Shown: piece by piece, positions 8,333 to 14,857 of the stretch
How the letters are laid out: each line of letters opens with the position of its first letter
Numbering within the stretch: position 1 is the first letter of the stretch
Assembly: GCF_910588395.1 (NCBI RefSeq)
Contig: NZ_CAJUPA010000036.1
Coordinates: 1 to 24,799, forward strand
Origin: an uncultured Faecalibaculum sp.
GTDB lineage: Bacteria > Bacillota_I > Bacilli_A > Erysipelotrichales > Erysipelotrichaceae
Direction of reading: 5' to 3'
DNA length: 24,799 nucleotides
Position numbers and translations under genes: made by a program
The notes under the pieces: model-generated
Told to the model about the DNA's origin: nothing
Database searches by the model: none
What the model saw: the letters and a program-made list of their open reading frames with translations, nothing else

Positions 8333-8361
8333 CGTTACTTCAAAAACGAATGCGTTATAAT
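8333..8361 (+). promoter_or_regulatory. Promoter-like element P1 upstream of the terminator
   Basis: TATAAT at 8356-8361 lies 17 bp after CGTTAC (8333-8338). Transcription would begin near 8368, directly before the terminator hairpin at 8372, so the product would be a very short RNA or a read-through message for the winged-helix gene. The -35 match to TTGACA is poor. Confidence 0.35.
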
Positions 8362-8371
8362 CGCAAGAAAT

Positions 8372-8416
8372 GGTCGGATAGATGACGTAAGTCTTAAATT
8401 ATCCGGCTATTTTTTT
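8372..8416 (+). terminator. Intrinsic terminator or attenuator after divIC
   Basis: A 9-bp stem (GGTCGGATA 8372-8380 with TATCCGGCT 8400-8408, two G-U pairs) with a loop of about 19 nt is followed by A and seven T. It ends the divIC operon. Because a promoter-like element lies just upstream and the next gene is downstream, it could also act as an attenuator. Confidence 0.65.
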
Positions 8417-8436
8417 AATTTCCCAGTCATTTGGAA

Positions 8437-8465
8437 CGTTACGCCGGCCTGAAATCTGCTATCAT
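8437..8465 (+). promoter_or_regulatory. Promoter-like element P2 of the winged-helix gene
   Basis: TATCAT at 8460-8465 lies 17 bp after CGTTAC (8437-8442), the same hexamer and spacing as the element at 8333. The ATG at 8514 is about 40 nt downstream of the expected start of transcription, with AGAGGG at 8501-8506. Confidence 0.4.
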
Positions 8466-8513
8466 CAAAGTGCCTGTTAAATAACAAATGGCATAAGAAA
8501 AGAGGGTGAAACC

Positions 8514-9083
8514 ATGACAGAATCTCTTACGCATGTTCTGCTTCCAGCTGATAATCGTGTTCTGAAGGATGTGCGTCGTTTTTATCCGGCAGGCCGGGTG
8601 GAGCGTTTTACCAATGGAATTGACGTGTATTACTGCTATGTGGTGCCTGAGAAGGGACTGCCGCAGCCTGTGTCCATTCCTGTCTGGGAACGCGGACAGT
8701 TTGTTCATTATCCGGTGGATGAACTGCATGGCAGGCTGTATTCCGTCAATCTGAAGGCGGATCTGGATCTGGAGCTGGTGTGGATCGACGGACAGGCGCT
8801 GCATTTGCCGGCACTGGAATGGCTCCTGCTTCAGATTCTGCTGCTCAATGGCTACACCTATGTAAGCCGCCGCATGCTGCTGGCGATTCTGGAACGGCAG
8901 ACAGGCAAGATGATGCAGGACAACACCCTTTCGGTTCACATTGCCAGGCTGCGCCGTGCACTGGGCGTGCATGAGGGACAAAGCTACATTGTCACGGAGC
9001 CGGGGAAGGGATACCGCTGGCGGTTTCCGGTTTCCAGAACGCTGGAGCCGGAGATGAAGAAAAACGAACTCATGGCCATATAA
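8514..9083 (+). CDS. Orphan winged-helix (OmpR/PhoB-type effector) transcriptional regulator
   Basis: A 189-residue protein whose C-terminal part (about 90-172) is a Trans_reg_C winged helix: the recognition-helix element DNTLSVHIARLRRALG at 136-151 and the wing YIVTEPGKGYRWRF at 158-171. The first 90 residues are not a CheY-like receiver: there is no DD...D...K pattern and the stretch is too short; this region is rich in strands and aromatic residues. No kinase gene is adjacent. It therefore looks like a stand-alone DNA-binding protein controlled in some other way. The ATG has AGAGGG about 8 bases upstream. Neighbours (divIC operon, glgP) are separated by terminators, so its targets cannot be guessed from context. 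It may regulate itself through the repeated CGTTAC elements upstream. Confidence 0.85.
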   Translation: MTESLTHVLLPADNRVLKDVRRFYPAGRVERFTNGIDVYYCYVVPEKGLPQPVSIPVWERGQFVHYPVDELHGRLYSVNLKADLDLELVWIDGQALHLPALEWLLLQILLLNGYTYVSRRMLLAILERQTGKMMQDNTLSVHIARLRRALGVHEGQSYIVTEPGKGYRWRFPVSRTLEPEMKKNELMAI

Positions 9084-9134
9084 AGCGTTCATGGTCACAG
9101 CCCGGCATCAACTGGCCACCCGGGTCTGAGAAAC

Positions 9135-9175
9135 AGCTGCATCCGATGTCTCCCTGGGGACCGGATGCAGCTTTT
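9135..9175 (+). terminator. Intrinsic terminator after the winged-helix gene
   Basis: A perfect 11-bp stem AGCTGCATCCG (9135-9145) / CGGATGCAGCT (9162-9172) with a 16-nt loop that can itself pair partly is followed by only four T. The stem is strong but the T-run is weak. Confidence 0.6.
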
Positions 9176-9380
9176 GCTGCCGGCGGTCTGTTTGTCCCCC
9201 AGCCAGGTATGCTGTATCCGGTTCCGGGCATCACGTTCCCGGTTTCTGCATCCAGCGTCCGCCCGGACTGTCCGCCGGGGCTGTGCGGCCGCCGGCCGCC
9301 ATCGGCAGGGGGATGGAGTCAGAGCCGGGAAAGAGACGACCAGGCGGCGGCTGAGCCGGGAGACACTTTCGACGGAAAGT
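9176..9380. other. Non-coding gap upstream of glgP
   Basis: This GC-rich stretch between the winged-helix terminator and the glgP control region contains only short overlapping open frames without ribosome binding sites or recognisable protein character. Near its end is a perfect inverted repeat, ACTTTC-GACG-GAAAGT (9365-9380), directly abutting the cre-like palindrome. I see no RNA gene in it. Confidence 0.4.
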
Positions 9381-9394
9381 ATTAAGCGCTTACA
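9381..9394. promoter_or_regulatory. cre-like (LacI/CcpA family) operator upstream of glgP
   Basis: ATTAAGCGCTTACA matches 12 of 14 positions of the CcpA cre consensus TGWAANCGNTNWCA, and its core TAAGCGCTTA is a perfect 10-bp palindrome with the central CG typical of LacI-family sites. It lies about 40 bp before the glgP -35 element. It also overlaps a weaker possible promoter (TTCGAC 9368, TACAAT 9391, 17 bp apart). Carbon control of glycogen breakdown would make sense; binding is inferred. Confidence 0.5.
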
Positions 9395-9432
9395 ATAACT
9401 GGGAAAAGTGTTTCATCTGCCTGCTTCTCCTA

Positions 9433-9461
9433 TTGAAAATGGCATGACATTGTTTCATAAT
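9433..9461 (+). promoter_or_regulatory. Promoter of glgP
   Basis: TTGAAA (9433-9438) and CATAAT (9456-9461) are separated by 17 bp, and transcription would begin near 9468. GGAGGG follows at 9472-9477 and the ATG at 9488. Confidence 0.7.
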
Positions 9462-9487
9462 CAACATAATTGGAGGGATGATTGATT

Positions 9488-11914
9488 ATGCAAGACTGTT
9501 TCAGTTCAAAAGAACGCTTCATAGAGAGCTACAAAGAGCGTGTAGCGAGCCGGTTCGGGCGGGATTTTGAAGATTCTTACCCTGTGGAACGGTATCAGGC
9601 TCTGGGGTCCATGATCCGGGACTACGCTGCCCACAACTGGAAGGAAACCAAGAAAGCTGTGCGCCGTTCGCAGACCAAGCAGCTGTATTACTTTTCCATG
9701 GAATTCCTCATGGGAAGACTGATGACCAACAACCTGCGCAACCTGGGCATTTATGATGTGGTCCGGGATGGTCTGGCGGATCTGGATATTGACATTGATG
9801 AGCTGGAATCCCTGGAGGCGGATGCAGGTCTGGGCAATGGCGGTCTGGGCCGTCTGGCTGCCTGCTTCCTGGATTCCCTGGCTTCCCTGGATCTGGCAGG
9901 CAACGGCAACTGCATCCGGTACCGCTATGGTCTGTTCCGGCAGAAGATCGAGAACAGGGAGCAGGTGGAAGTGCCGGACTGCTGGCTGCGCAATGGCAAT
10001 GTCTGGGAGGTCTGGAAGCCCAATCACGAGGTGAAGGTGAAATTCGGCGGCAACATGTATGCCTGGATGGATCATGAAGGACGGTTCCATTCTGATTATC
10101 ATCCGGAATTCGTCGTTCGTGCTGTGCCCTATGATGAGCCGATCATCGGGTATCACACACAGACCACCAACACCCTGCGGCTGTGGGATGCGGAGGTGGA
10201 TGAGGATTCTGTATCCGCGGGGCGTCTGAACGAGTATCTGCGTCTGGTGACGCAGCTGACGGCCAACGTGTATCCGGATGATTCCACGCTGGAGGGCAAG
10301 GAACTGCGGCTGAAGCAGGAGTATTTCTTTGTCTGCGCGGGTGTGGATCAGATCGTCCGGACGCATCTCCAGAACTACCCCAGTCTGGACAATCTGCATG
10401 AAAAAACCGCCATCCAGCTCAATGACACGCATCCGGTGCTGGTGATCCCGGAACTGATGCGGGTTCTCATGGATGACTACAATTACGGCTGGGACCAGGC
10501 CTGGTACATTGTCACGAACACCGTGGCCTACACGAATCACACCGTGATGGCGGAAGCGCTGGAGAAATGGCCCCAGGATATGGTCAGCCGGCTGTTCCCG
10601 CGTCTGTACCTGATCATCGAGGAAATCGAACGGCGGTTCAAATACGAACTGGATCATCAGGGAAAAGGGCATCTGTTCTCTCAGGTATCCATTCTCGGCG
10701 GAGGACAGGTGCACATGGCGCATCTGGCCATCGTGGGAAGCCACAGTGTCAATGGTGTAGCCAGGATCCACACGCAGATCCTGATCAATGATGTCATGGC
10801 CAGCTTCGCGTCCATTTATCCGGAGCGCTTCAACAACAAGACCAACGGCATCACCCACCGGCGCTGGCTGATGTATGCCAACCCCCAGCTGAGCCGGCTG
10901 CTGGATGAGACAATCGGCACACAGTGGCACCATGATCCGGCGGGTCTGGAAGCGCTGATGGCTCACGTGGATGATTCGGCGCTTCAGGACCGTTTTCTGG
11001 CTGTCAAGCACGAACGCAAGGTGATCCTGGCGGACTACATCCGCAGCACGCTGGGAATCGACGTGGATCCCGACTCGATTTTCGACTGCCAGTCCAAGCG
11101 TCTGCATGCCTACAAGCGGCAGCTGCTGAACATCTTCCATGTGATGTATCTGTATCTGGCGATGAAGCGGGATCCGGGCTTCCGGATCCGGCCCCGGACG
11201 TTCATTTTCTCCGCCAAAGCCGCAGCCAGCTATATTCTGGCCAAGGAAATCATCAAGCTGATCAATTCCGTGGCAGAAAAAGTCAACGCCGATCCGGAGA
11301 TTTCGCCGTACATGAAAGTGGTGTTCATTCCGAATTATTCTGTATCCATTGCCGAGGTGCTGATTCCCGGTGCGGATGTATCGGAGCAGATTTCCACAGC
11401 AGGCAAGGAAGCTTCCGGTACGGGCAACATGAAATACATGATGAACGGGGCACTTACGCTGGGTACGCTGGATGGTGCCAATGTGGAGATCGTGGATCAG
11501 GTCGGATATGACAATGCAGAGATCTTCGGCCTGCGGGTGGAGGATATCGAAGCCCTGAAACGCGAGAACAACTACAATGTCTGGAACATCTACGATCACA
11601 ACGAGCGTCTGCGCATGGTCATCGAATCGCTGCGCAACAGAACCTGGGATCCGGATTCCAATGCGTTCATGCACATTTACAACGATCTGATGCTGAGAAA
11701 CGACGAGTTCTATGTGCTGGCGGATTTTGAAGCCTATCTGTACGCGCAGTCTCTGGTGGCCAAAGCCTATGAAGACCGCCGTGCCTGGGCCCGGATCATG
11801 CTGATCAACATTGCCAAATCCGGGTATTTCTCCAGCGACCGGACGATTCAGGAATATGCCAGAGAGATCTGGGGTCTGACGCCGATTCCGTTCGATCATC
11901 AGAAAACCGCCTGA
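9488..11914 (+). CDS. glgP: Glycogen/starch/maltodextrin phosphorylase (GT35)
   Basis: An 808-residue cytosolic enzyme that releases glucose-1-phosphate from alpha-1,4-glucan ends using phosphate and PLP. It is full length for the family. Visible landmarks: KQLYYFSMEFLMGRLMTNNL near the N-terminus, GNGGLGRLAACFLDSLA (the glycine-rich glucan/phosphate-site loop), NDTHPVLVIPELMR, the TNHTVMAEALEKW stretch, and the PLP signature EASGTGNMKYMMNGA with K649 as the predicted Schiff-base lysine. I chose the ATG at 9488, 10 bases after GGAGGG; the in-frame TTG at 9482 is too close to that site. No glgA/glgC/glgB neighbours are present, and it forms a single-gene unit with its own promoter and terminator. 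Confidence 0.97.
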   Translation: MQDCFSSKERFIESYKERVASRFGRDFEDSYPVERYQALGSMIRDYAAHNWKETKKAVRRSQTKQLYYFSMEFLMGRLMTNNLRNLGIYDVVRDGLADLDIDIDELESLEADAGLGNGGLGRLAACFLDSLASLDLAGNGNCIRYRYGLFRQKIENREQVEVPDCWLRNGNVWEVWKPNHEVKVKFGGNMYAWMDHEGRFHSDYHPEFVVRAVPYDEPIIGYHTQTTNTLRLWDAEVDEDSVSAGRLNEYLRLVTQLTANVYPDDSTLEGKELRLKQEYFFVCAGVDQIVRTHLQNYPSLDNLHEKTAIQLNDTHPVLVIPELMRVLMDDYNYGWDQAWYIVTNTVAYTNHTVMAEALEKWPQDMVSRLFPRLYLIIEEIERRFKYELDHQGKGHLFSQVSILGGGQVHMAHLAIVGSHSVNGVARIHTQILINDVMASFASIYPERFNNKTNGITHRRWLMYANPQLSRLLDETIGTQWHHDPAGLEALMAHVDDSALQDRFLAVKHERKVILADYIRSTLGIDVDPDSIFDCQSKRLHAYKRQLLNIFHVMYLYLAMKRDPGFRIRPRTFIFSAKAAASYILAKEIIKLINSVAEKVNADPEISPYMKVVFIPNYSVSIAEVLIPGADVSEQISTAGKEASGTGNMKYMMNGALTLGTLDGANVEIVDQVGYDNAEIFGLRVEDIEALKRENNYNVWNIYDHNERLRMVIESLRNRTWDPDSNAFMHIYNDLMLRNDEFYVLADFEAYLYAQSLVAKAYEDRRAWARIMLINIAKSGYFSSDRTIQEYAREIWGLTPIPFDHQKTA

Positions 11915-11960
11915 TTATCCGGGAGCAGCTGCAAGGCTGTCCGGGACAGATGAGGCATAC

Positions 11961-11984
11961 GGGGGAGCCAGTCTCCCCCTTTTT
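11961..11984 (+). terminator. Intrinsic terminator of glgP
   Basis: A perfect GGGGGAG / CTCCCCC stem (11961-11967 with 11973-11979) with a 5-nt loop is followed by five further T. It lies 46 nt after the glgP stop. The rest of the gap to dxr contains no further feature I can support. Confidence 0.85.
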
Positions 11985-12123
11985 CTGTGCCTGGCTGGTC
12001 TGATCCGGATTTCCGGGCGGGAAGCTGACGGCACGGGAGGGAAAAAGATGATATGCTCCTTGCAGGTGATCGTTGCCATGGACAGACAGCAATGGCTTGG
12101 TCACGGGAAGGAAGAGAATCTCC

Positions 12124-13281
12124 ATGAACAGGAAGAAACGGGTGCTGCTGCTGGGGGCCACAGGCTCCATTGGCCGGCAGACACTGGATGTCCTGAAACG
12201 GCATCCGGATGAATTTGAACTGGCGGGAATCAGCGCCGGTCACAACGAAGAGGCGCTGCATGAGATTGCCGGTGAATTTGACGGAATCCAGGCTGCCAGC
12301 GTTCTGGAAGGAAATGAGTCCCGGTGGACCGTCCCCCTGTTTACCGGCCCGGATCATGTGCAGAAGCTGATGGATGCGGTGAACTACGACATACTGGTCA
12401 ACGCCGTGGTGGGATTCGCCGGTCTGGCCCCCACGCTCCGGGCTCTGGAGACCGGGCATGATGTGGCGCTGGCCAACAAGGAGAGCCTGGTGGCCGGGGG
12501 GCAGCTGGTGAAAAAAGCCCTGGCAGCTTCCGGAAAGAAGCTGTATCCCATTGATTCGGAGCACAGTGCCATCTGGCAGTGTCTGCAGGGATCCCGCCAG
12601 AAAGATGTGAACAGGCTGATCATCACCGCCAGCGGCGGCAGTTTCCGGGACCGGACGAGGCAGTCTCTGGAGAATGCCACGCCGCAGGAAGCACTGAAGC
12701 ATCCCAACTGGGCAATGGGCAGGCGGATCACGATCGATTCCGCCACGATGGTCAACAAGGGGTTCGAGGTGATTGAAGCCCACTATCTGTTTGATATTCC
12801 TTTCGACCGGATCGAGACGGTCCTGCATCCGCAGTCCATTGTCCACAGCATGGTGGAGTTTCAGGATGGCGCGGTGATGGCACAGCTGGGCAGTGCGGAT
12901 ATGCGGCTGCCGATTCAGTATGCCCTCATGGGACCGGACCGGCCCCGGCTGGAGGAGGAAAACCGGCTGGATATGACCAGGACCATGACGCTGGAGTTCC
13001 GGGAAATGGACTTTGACCGGTTTCCCATTCTGAAAACAGCTTATGAAGCGGGACGGCAGGGAGGAAGCGCCGGTGCCGTGTTCAACGGTGCGGATGAAGA
13101 GGCCGTGGCTCTGTTTCTGGCGGGGAAGATCCCGTTTCTGAAAATCGAGGATGCCATCCGGTATGCCCTGAAGACGGTTCCGTTTGTGGCAGACCCGGAT
13201 TACGGGCAGCTGCAGGAGTGCGACCGGCTTGCCCGTGAGGCGGTTCGATATGGCGTGTCTCAGGATTTTCGGGTAGAATAA
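12124..13281 (+). CDS. dxr: 1-deoxy-D-xylulose-5-phosphate reductoisomerase
   Basis: A 385-residue NADPH-dependent enzyme that turns DXP into MEP, the committed step of the non-mevalonate isoprenoid pathway. Motifs in order: the dinucleotide-binding GATGSIG at 11-17, ANKES at 117-121, the metal-binding DSEH at 144-147 (D144, E146), the flexible-loop/substrate TASGGSF at 168-174, and NWAMGRRITIDSATMVNKGF from 195 leading to E216. Length is normal. The ATG at 12124 has AAGGAAGAG just upstream; the frame extends back to a TTG at 12073 with no signal. In many Firmicutes dxr sits with uppS, cdsA and the rseP protease; here it stands instead before an unknown exported protein, 36 bp downstream with no terminator between. 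Confidence 0.97.
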   Translation: MNRKKRVLLLGATGSIGRQTLDVLKRHPDEFELAGISAGHNEEALHEIAGEFDGIQAASVLEGNESRWTVPLFTGPDHVQKLMDAVNYDILVNAVVGFAGLAPTLRALETGHDVALANKESLVAGGQLVKKALAASGKKLYPIDSEHSAIWQCLQGSRQKDVNRLIITASGGSFRDRTRQSLENATPQEALKHPNWAMGRRITIDSATMVNKGFEVIEAHYLFDIPFDRIETVLHPQSIVHSMVEFQDGAVMAQLGSADMRLPIQYALMGPDRPRLEEENRLDMTRTMTLEFREMDFDRFPILKTAYEAGRQGGSAGAVFNGADEEAVALFLAGKIPFLKIEDAIRYALKTVPFVADPDYGQLQECDRLAREAVRYGVSQDFRVE

Positions 13282-13317
13282 ACGGTACATGTCAAGTCAG
13301 GGGGGACTGGATAAATC

Positions 13318-14766
13318 ATGAAAGCAATCTGTATGATGACAGGCGCCGTCATAGCACTTTCAGCCGCCGTGCCGCAGGCTGTGCTGCCTGTGCAGGCAAC
13401 AGTCAGAGAAGAAGCGAAGCAGATCCAGGTTAAAACCCCGGAGGAATTCATCAAGACGTTTCTGACGGAGCAAATCACCGGCAGTGACGGAAGAAAAACC
13501 GGGCGACTGATGGAGCAGGTGTCGGAAACGAATTACACCAGGGTTCTGGCCGGTCAGAGTTTTCTGGATTCAGCGGATCCGAAGCTGAAGAAAGCCATCG
13601 AAGATGCCCTGGCGCAGAAAAAAATCGACTGGAAAGCCTGGTGTGACCGAGCCAGGGAACTGAAGCAGAAACTGGAGCCGGAGGGAGCCGGGAAAGAACC
13701 GGCGGCCACGCTGCCGGTGGAGAAACCGGAACAGACAGAGGGAACTGCTGCCGGCAGCCAGCCGGAGACCGGACAGCAAACAGCTGGTCAGACACCTGAG
13801 GCCGGCCAGGATGATCAGGATGCTGCCGGAAAGTTCCCGGAGCAGGAGGATGCAGACACCCAGGAAAAGGGTCCGGCCGAAGAGAAGCCGGCCGGGGACA
13901 GCGCCTCCGGAACAAAACCGGCAGAGGACAGCAAGCCTGCAGAAAATGCGAAACCGTCTGACAGGACAGAGGACAGTCAGCCGGAGAAGCCGCAGGAAAA
14001 GGAACCCACCGCAGGGGATGACAGTCAGAAAGACAGCCAGTCCACCTCTGCAGCGGAGGATCAGACTGAAGACAGCCGGAAACCGGCTGTACAGCAGAAA
14101 CCGGCTCAGGATCAGTCTGCAGAAGACAACCGGGATGCAGAAAGCTCCGGATCCCGGGAGCAGACCGGTCAGGAGAAGCCCGCCCAGACAGAGCAGCCGG
14201 CTGCAGAGGACACAGAGTCCAGTCAGCCGGATCCCGCTTTGCCGCAGGCAGATCCGGAAGCAGGTCTCCAGGCTGCCGAGGCAGCCAGACAGACAGAGAT
14301 GGCTCAGGCTAACGCAGCCCCGGCTGCTGCTCCGGGCACAGGTGGTCCAATCATGCCTGCCGCCCAGAATGCCACTCAGTCTTCGTCTGTGACAAAAACA
14401 GCGCCTGTTTCGGATGCCGCACAGGCTTTCATCTCCCAGTGGCTCACCAGTTCACAGGGGAATCTCTACGGAGCCGCCACTTCCTACAATCAGAGCCGCA
14501 TCCTGGATGCCATGCCCAGCTGGAACAGCCTCAGTCCCCAGACCCGTCTGGAAATCAATCAGCGGCTGAAATCCGTCACCGGCAAGACGTATCAGAAACT
14601 GGTGCGGGAAGCCCAGCAGCTGAAACTGGGACGACCGCTGGTCTGGAACAACACCAGGGTGCACACAGCAGCCAGCGAACCGGTGGGCTTTTTCACCGGT
14701 CTGATCACTGCCAGTGCAGCCGTCTTCGTCCTGCTGGGACAGAAGCTTGGCAAATCGAAAGAATGA
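13318..14766 (+). CDS. Exported, membrane-anchored protein with duplicated terminal domains and acidic linker
   Basis: I do not recognise a named family. The 482-residue product has a signal peptide (about 1-27), a helical domain at 40-118, a 220-240 residue low-complexity linker (about 120-360) rich in Glu, Gln, Asp, Pro, Ser, Thr and Lys, a second helical domain at 365-437, and a C-terminal membrane segment (about 457-474) with a basic tail (GQKLGKSKE). No LPXTG motif is present. The two helical domains resemble each other: both start EF/AF-I-x-x-[FW]-L-T and share an N-x-x-R-[VI]-L, an aromatic residue, D/S-P, and an A-x-x-L-K ending. The linker should be disordered and reach through the cell wall. 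The ATG has AGGGGGGA about 10 bases upstream; it probably shares dxr transcription and ends at a terminator. Confidence 0.82.
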   Translation: MKAICMMTGAVIALSAAVPQAVLPVQATVREEAKQIQVKTPEEFIKTFLTEQITGSDGRKTGRLMEQVSETNYTRVLAGQSFLDSADPKLKKAIEDALAQKKIDWKAWCDRARELKQKLEPEGAGKEPAATLPVEKPEQTEGTAAGSQPETGQQTAGQTPEAGQDDQDAAGKFPEQEDADTQEKGPAEEKPAGDSASGTKPAEDSKPAENAKPSDRTEDSQPEKPQEKEPTAGDDSQKDSQSTSAAEDQTEDSRKPAVQQKPAQDQSAEDNRDAESSGSREQTGQEKPAQTEQPAAEDTESSQPDPALPQADPEAGLQAAEAARQTEMAQANAAPAAAPGTGGPIMPAAQNATQSSSVTKTAPVSDAAQAFISQWLTSSQGNLYGAATSYNQSRILDAMPSWNSLSPQTRLEINQRLKSVTGKTYQKLVREAQQLKLGRPLVWNNTRVHTAASEPVGFFTGLITASAAVFVLLGQKLGKSKE

Positions 14767-14783
14767 CCCGGTACAGACCGGAC

Positions 14784-14809
14784 AAGGGAGCAGACCGCTT
14801 CCTTTTTTT
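14784..14809 (+). terminator. Intrinsic terminator after the exported-protein gene
   Basis: AAGGGAGC (14784-14791) pairs with GCTTCCTT (one G-U pair) around an AGACC loop, running into seven T (14803-14809). It separates dxr and the exported-protein gene from the RDD-PHP gene. Confidence 0.75.
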
Positions 14810-14823
14810 GTGACTGCTGAATC

Positions 14824-14832
14824 TGATATAAT
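14824..14832 (+). promoter_or_regulatory. Extended -10 promoter of the RDD-PHP gene
   Basis: TGA-TATAAT: a perfect TATAAT at 14827-14832 preceded by TGn. It follows directly on the upstream terminator. Transcription would begin near 14839, so the in-frame ATG at 14831 would lie outside the message and the GTG at 14858 becomes the likely start. Confidence 0.6.
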
Positions 14833-14857
14833 GAACGAACGAAAGGACCGTGAGACC

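Noticed and set aside
9146..9398. Two overlapping short open frames (79 and 77 codons) upstream of glgP
   Set aside because: Pro/Gly/Arg-rich composition typical of random GC-rich sequence, no ribosome binding sites, and they run through a terminator and the glgP control region.
9506..11899. A 797-codon minus-strand open frame inside glgP, and similar ones opposite the flippase (4585-6444) and U32 genes (21102-23282)
   Set aside because: Same cause: antisense shadows of strongly conserved genes with no start signals or family features.
12060..12099. Possible promoter or GCCAT/ATGGC inverted repeat before dxr
   Set aside because: No pair of hexamers with acceptable spacing was found and the 5-bp repeat is too short to separate from chance.
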